Of a stretch of 64,000 nt of DNA, positions 61,379-64,000 are shown piece after piece. A model generated the notes under the pieces. That model saw only the letters and a program-made list of their open reading frames with translations, was not told the DNA's origin and searched no databases. This DNA is from Pseudonocardia sp. MH-G8 (GTDB taxonomy: Bacteria; Actinomycetota; Actinomycetes; Mycobacteriales; Pseudonocardiaceae). Both the position numbers and the translations under genes were made by a program. The DNA is taken from NCBI RefSeq assembly GCF_002262885.1, contig NZ_NKYF01000011.1, forward strand, positions 62,001 through 126,000. The letters are read 5' to 3'. Within the stretch, counting starts at the first letter, position 1; every line of letters starts with the position of its first letter.

Positions 61379-62950
61379 TTGGAACCGTCGCTGCTGTCCC
61401 TGCTCCCGCCGCTCGTCACCATCGCCTGCGCCATCGCCACCCGCCGGATCCTGATCTCCCTGGCGCTCGGCATCGCCCTCGGCGCCCTCCTCTACGCCCA
61501 GGGGAACCTGCTGGTCGCGGCCACCTTCGTGGTCGACGTCGCCGCCGGGCTCGTGATCGACGAGGGGGCGGTGGCGGAGGAGGTCTACATCCTCGGTGTC
61601 GTCCTGCTCCTGGGCGTCCTGACCTCGTTCATCCACGTCTCCGGCGGCCTCCTGGCGTTCGCGTCCTGGGCGATCACGAGGGTCCGGACGCGGGTGCAGG
61701 CCCAGTTGGTGCCGGTGGTCCTGGGCATCGTGATCTTCTTCGACGACGCGTTCAGCTCGCTGGTCGGTGGCAACGTCAGCCGCTCCATCACCGACCAGCA
61801 CCGCATCTCCCGCGCGAAGCTGTCCTACCTCGTGGACTCCACGGCGGCGCCGGTGATCATCCTGGTGCCGATCTCGGGGTGGGCCGCGTTCATCGCCGCC
61901 ACCATGACGGGCATCCTCGACGCCAACGGCGTCACCGGCATCACCGGTTACGAGGCGTTCCTGCAGTCGATCCCGATGAACCTGTACGCGATCACGGCGC
62001 TCCTGCTGGCGGTGGCGACGGCGGTCCTCAGCCTCGCCTTCGGCCCGATGCGCCGGCACGAGCAGTTGGCGGTCGACGACGGCGTGCTGTTCGACTCCTC
62101 CCGCGGACCGGTGCCCGGCGAGGCCGACCGCAACCTGCAGGCGCGCAGCGACGGCCATGTCGGCGACCTGCTGTGGCCGGTGCTGGTGCTCACCGGCGTC
62201 ACCGTGGCCTGCGCGCTGTGGATCGGCATCGCCGGCACCGACGGCCCGCTCTCCCCGATGGAGATCCTGGCGAACACCGACGTCATCTTCTCGCTCTTCG
62301 TCGGTGTCGTCGTCGCGTGCCTGCTCTCGGCGGGAACGCTGCTGCTGCGCCGCACCCCCGGCGCCCTCGTCGGACGGGCGGCGGTGTCCGGGCTGCGGTC
62401 GATGCTGACGGCCGCGGCCGTGCTGTTCCTCGCGTGGATCACCGCCGGGGTGATCTCCGAGCTCGGCATCGGCGAGTACCTGGCCGGGCTGATCGACGCT
62501 GCGCTGCCGCTGGCCGTGCTGCCCGTCCTGCTGTTCGCGCTGGCCTCGTTCATCTCCTTCTCGATCGGCAGCACGTTCGGGACGTTCGGGCTGCTGCTGC
62601 CGATCGCCGCCGAGATCGCCCTGGCGCTCGACCCCGCCCTGCTCGTCCCCGTGTTCGGTGCCGTGCTCGCCGGCGCCATCTTCGGCGACCACACGTCCCC
62701 GCTGTCGGACACGACGATCCTGTCCTCGATCGGCTCGGGCATCCACCTGGTCGACCACGTGACGACCCAGCTGCCGTTCGCACTGGTGGCCGCGGGCGCC
62801 TCGGCGGTCGGCTACCTCGCGCTGGGGGTCACCGGGAGCGGCGCCGCAGGGCTGCTCGTCGCCGTGGCGGTGCTGGCCGTCGCGGTCGGCCTGCTCTGGG
62901 CGCGCTCGCCCCGGGTCACCGCCCGCCCCGAGGAGAGATCAGGGAGCTGA
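61379..62950 (+). CDS. NhaC-family Na+/H+ antiporter-type membrane protein
   Basis: 523-residue integral membrane transporter with about 11-12 hydrophobic segments. Family signatures include VIFFDDAFSSLVGG, VDSTAAPVIILVPISGW, GAIFGDHTSPLSDTTILSS and FSIGSTFGTFGLLLPI; charged Asp residues inside membrane segments are typical of NhaC-type exchangers. Some relatives move amino acids or organic cations, so the substrate is uncertain. Start is TTG 61379 with GAGGAG eight bases upstream; no other start fits as well. It is probably a host chromosomal gene outside the defence island, and its 3' end overlaps the TetR gene's end by 12 bases. Confidence 0.85.
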   Translation: MEPSLLSLLPPLVTIACAIATRRILISLALGIALGALLYAQGNLLVAATFVVDVAAGLVIDEGAVAEEVYILGVVLLLGVLTSFIHVSGGLLAFASWAITRVRTRVQAQLVPVVLGIVIFFDDAFSSLVGGNVSRSITDQHRISRAKLSYLVDSTAAPVIILVPISGWAAFIAATMTGILDANGVTGITGYEAFLQSIPMNLYAITALLLAVATAVLSLAFGPMRRHEQLAVDDGVLFDSSRGPVPGEADRNLQARSDGHVGDLLWPVLVLTGVTVACALWIGIAGTDGPLSPMEILANTDVIFSLFVGVVVACLLSAGTLLLRRTPGALVGRAAVSGLRSMLTAAAVLFLAWITAGVISELGIGEYLAGLIDAALPLAVLPVLLFALASFISFSIGSTFGTFGLLLPIAAEIALALDPALLVPVFGAVLAGAIFGDHTSPLSDTTILSSIGSGIHLVDHVTTQLPFALVAAGASAVGYLALGVTGSGAAGLLVAVAVLAVAVGLLWARSPRVTARPEERSGS

Positions 62951-63517
62951 CCTCGAGCTCGCGGCCAGGACCTGGGCGGCGGACGCGCGCGCGACGTCGG
63001 CGGCCGTCGCGTCGTGTTCGAGCATCGCGGTGGTGATCGCGCCCTCCATGAGTTGGACGATCTGACGCGCGACGAACTGCGGGTCGGCGACGCCGCACTC
63101 GACCAGCAGCTCGGCGACCCACTCGCGGGTGCTGGTCTTGTGCTCGAGGACCGCCCGGTGCGCGGGGTGCTCCGGGTCCGCGAGCTCCACGGTGGCGTTG
63201 ACGAAGGCACAACCGCGGAAGCTGGGCGTGTCGAACCAACGCCGGAGCGAGTCGAAGATCCCCAGCACCCGCTCGGTGGGTGAGCTGTCGACCCCGAGCC
63301 CGTTGCGCAGACGGTCGCGGTAGCGCGCGTCGACGTAGCGCAGGCAGGCGAGGATGAGCTCGTCCTTGGTGGCGAAGTGCTTGTAGAGCGTCATCTTCGC
63401 GACGCCGATCTCCTCGATCAGGGTGTCCACCCCGAGCGCGGTGCCGCGCTGGTAGAAGAGCTTCGACGCCTCTTCGACGATCAGGTCCCGCTTGTTGGGC
63501 CGCGGGCGACGGTTCAT
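62939..63517 (-). CDS. TetR-family transcriptional regulator
   Basis: 192-residue repressor-type protein. The N-terminal HTH spans ~10-55 (IVEEASKLFYQRGTALGVDTLIEEIGVAKMTLYKHFATKDEL), with the canonical LYKHF-x2-K-x-E-L helix. The C-terminal ligand domain includes RGCAFVNATVELADPEHP and HPAHRAVLEHK. This is the YxaF/LmrA-like subgroup with a FRGC-x-F motif. ATG 63517 has GGAGG seven bases upstream. It is divergent from the MFS gene across ~150 bases containing an operator-like palindrome and convergent with the antiporter gene, so the MFS transporter is the likely target. Confidence 0.9.
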   Translation of the reverse strand: MNRRPRPNKRDLIVEEASKLFYQRGTALGVDTLIEEIGVAKMTLYKHFATKDELILACLRYVDARYRDRLRNGLGVDSSPTERVLGIFDSLRRWFDTPSFRGCAFVNATVELADPEHPAHRAVLEHKTSTREWVAELLVECGVADPQFVARQIVQLMEGAITTAMLEHDATAADVARASAAQVLAASSRSAP

Positions 63518-63616
63518 GCGCCCACCTCCGCTCCGTCCGGAAGATCATCCGGTTTCTCGCGCTCGCACGGCCAGGGTCTCACACCTCCGACCCGAGGTGT
63601 ACAGACTTGTATGGGC

Positions 63617-63630
63617 AGACAGGTCCGTCT
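63617..63630. promoter_or_regulatory. TetR operator candidate
   Basis: AGACAGG/TCCGTCT, an imperfect palindrome (six of seven paired positions near-symmetric) in the divergent TetR-MFS promoter region, 39 bases before the MFS start. Neighbouring ACAGACTTGT adds a second related half-site. Resembles operators of TetR proteins of the TAGAC-x-G type. Confidence 0.5.
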
Positions 63631-63668
63631 ATGTTCGCGGTCACAGCGGCTACGGGAGGCGACCTACG

Positions 63669-64000
63669 TGCGACACGACGTGACCGTCGAGCACCACGGC
63701 ACCGACCCGGCCCGCCGTCAGCGAGCTGCCATCGCCCTCGTCCAGGTGCTCGGTCTCGCCGTGTGGTTCTCGGTATCGGCCGTCGTGCCGAGCCTGCGCC
63801 AGGACTGGGGGATCTCCACGGCCGGCGCCGTGTGGCTGACCGGGTCGACCCAGATCGGCTTCGTGGTCGGGGCGATCGGCTCCGCCGCGCTGAACCTGGC
63901 CGACCGGATCGCCGCCCACGTGCTGCTGGCCGTGAGCGCAGCCTCGGCCGCGCTCTGCACGCTCGTCCTCGCCCTGGCCGTCGACGGGATGGGCGGCGCG
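63669..64000 (+). CDS. MFS transporter (3' end outside window)
   Basis: First 110 residues of a major facilitator permease. A short cytoplasmic N-terminus (RHDVTVEHHGTDPARRQR) leads to ALVQVLGLAVWFSVSAVVPSL (TM1), WGISTAGAVWLTGSTQIGFVVGAIGSAALNLAD (TM2, loop) and ADRIAAHVLLAVSAASAALCTLVLAL (TM3). The conserved loop motif A is weakly kept in NLADRIAAH. GTG 63669 follows GGGAGG eight bases upstream. Probably an efflux pump controlled by the adjacent TetR regulator. The gene runs off the end of the window. Confidence 0.8.

Noticed and set aside
61256..62758. 500-codon minus-strand frame opposite the antiporter
   Set aside because: Arg/Glu/Gln/Asp-rich shadow of a membrane protein gene.

Overview
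The window is high-GC DNA with frequent GTG/TTG starts and ATGA/GTGA/TAGTG gene junctions. This fits an actinobacterium, and the mix of genes is compatible with Pseudonocardiales, though I cannot name the genus from sequence alone. About 61 kb is an anti-phage/restriction 'defence island'. Only the last 3 kb (NhaC-type antiporter, TetR regulator, MFS transporter start) looks like ordinary chromosome.

Layout. (1) 1-3051: 3' part of an SF1 (DNA2/NAM7-like) helicase with a nuclease-like tail. (2) 3110-4791: a hypothetical gene coupled to a frameshifted PD-(D/E)XK-like pseudogene, and a DUF3320 remnant. (3) 4917-6707: a DUF262/DUF1524 (GmrSD-like) nuclease; then DUF1810 and an HhH-SNF2 helicase (7072-9936). 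(4) 10146-11126: a DUF4190/DUF4352 membrane protein and a small Cys-rich ORF. (5) 11355-15795: a McrB-like AAA+ protein and a DUF2357/PD-(D/E)XK partner (type IV McrBC-like), with visibly lower GC. (6) 16110-16640: a decayed flavoprotein gene and a regulatory block. (7) 16643-41404: a large co-directional operon. It holds a 1105-aa DruH-like protein, a 1655-aa DUF1998 helicase, a small coupled ORF, a DrmD-like SNF2 helicase, an Eco57I-type adenine methylase, a second giant (2115-aa) DUF1998 helicase and a RelE-UvrD helicase. (8) 41497-42057: a Cys-rich small protein and a BldC/MerR-like HTH protein. (9) 42444-50086: a 1747-aa helicase-Vsr fusion and a second DUF262/HNH protein. (10) 50222-60893, minus strand: an overlapping three-gene operon encoding a NERD-pseudokinase-kinase-ATPase protein, a 551-aa protein and a 1752-aa nuclease/HerA-type ATPase.

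How they may work together. The 25-kb operon reads like a Druantia III pair (DruH-DruE) joined to a DISARM-type DrmD/methylase half, with a second DruE-like helicase and a UvrD-type helicase in place of DrmA/B/C. Both giant helicases end in the same ~85-residue domain, which argues that they act in one system. The operon's methylase is the only DNA methyltransferase I see in the island and is the obvious self-marking enzyme. A ~115-bp regulatory block with a perfect 14-bp palindrome occurs upstream of both this operon and the helicase-Vsr gene, suggesting shared control. The kinase/ATPase operon resembles the kinase and ATPase ends of BREX-2 PglW, MADS and Dpt-type systems but comes without a methylase or PglZ of its own.

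I see no tRNA, rRNA, CRISPR array, IS transposase, integrase or att site. Many very long open frames antisense to these genes are GC-driven shadows and are left out. Family assignments rest on motifs read by eye; no database search was run.
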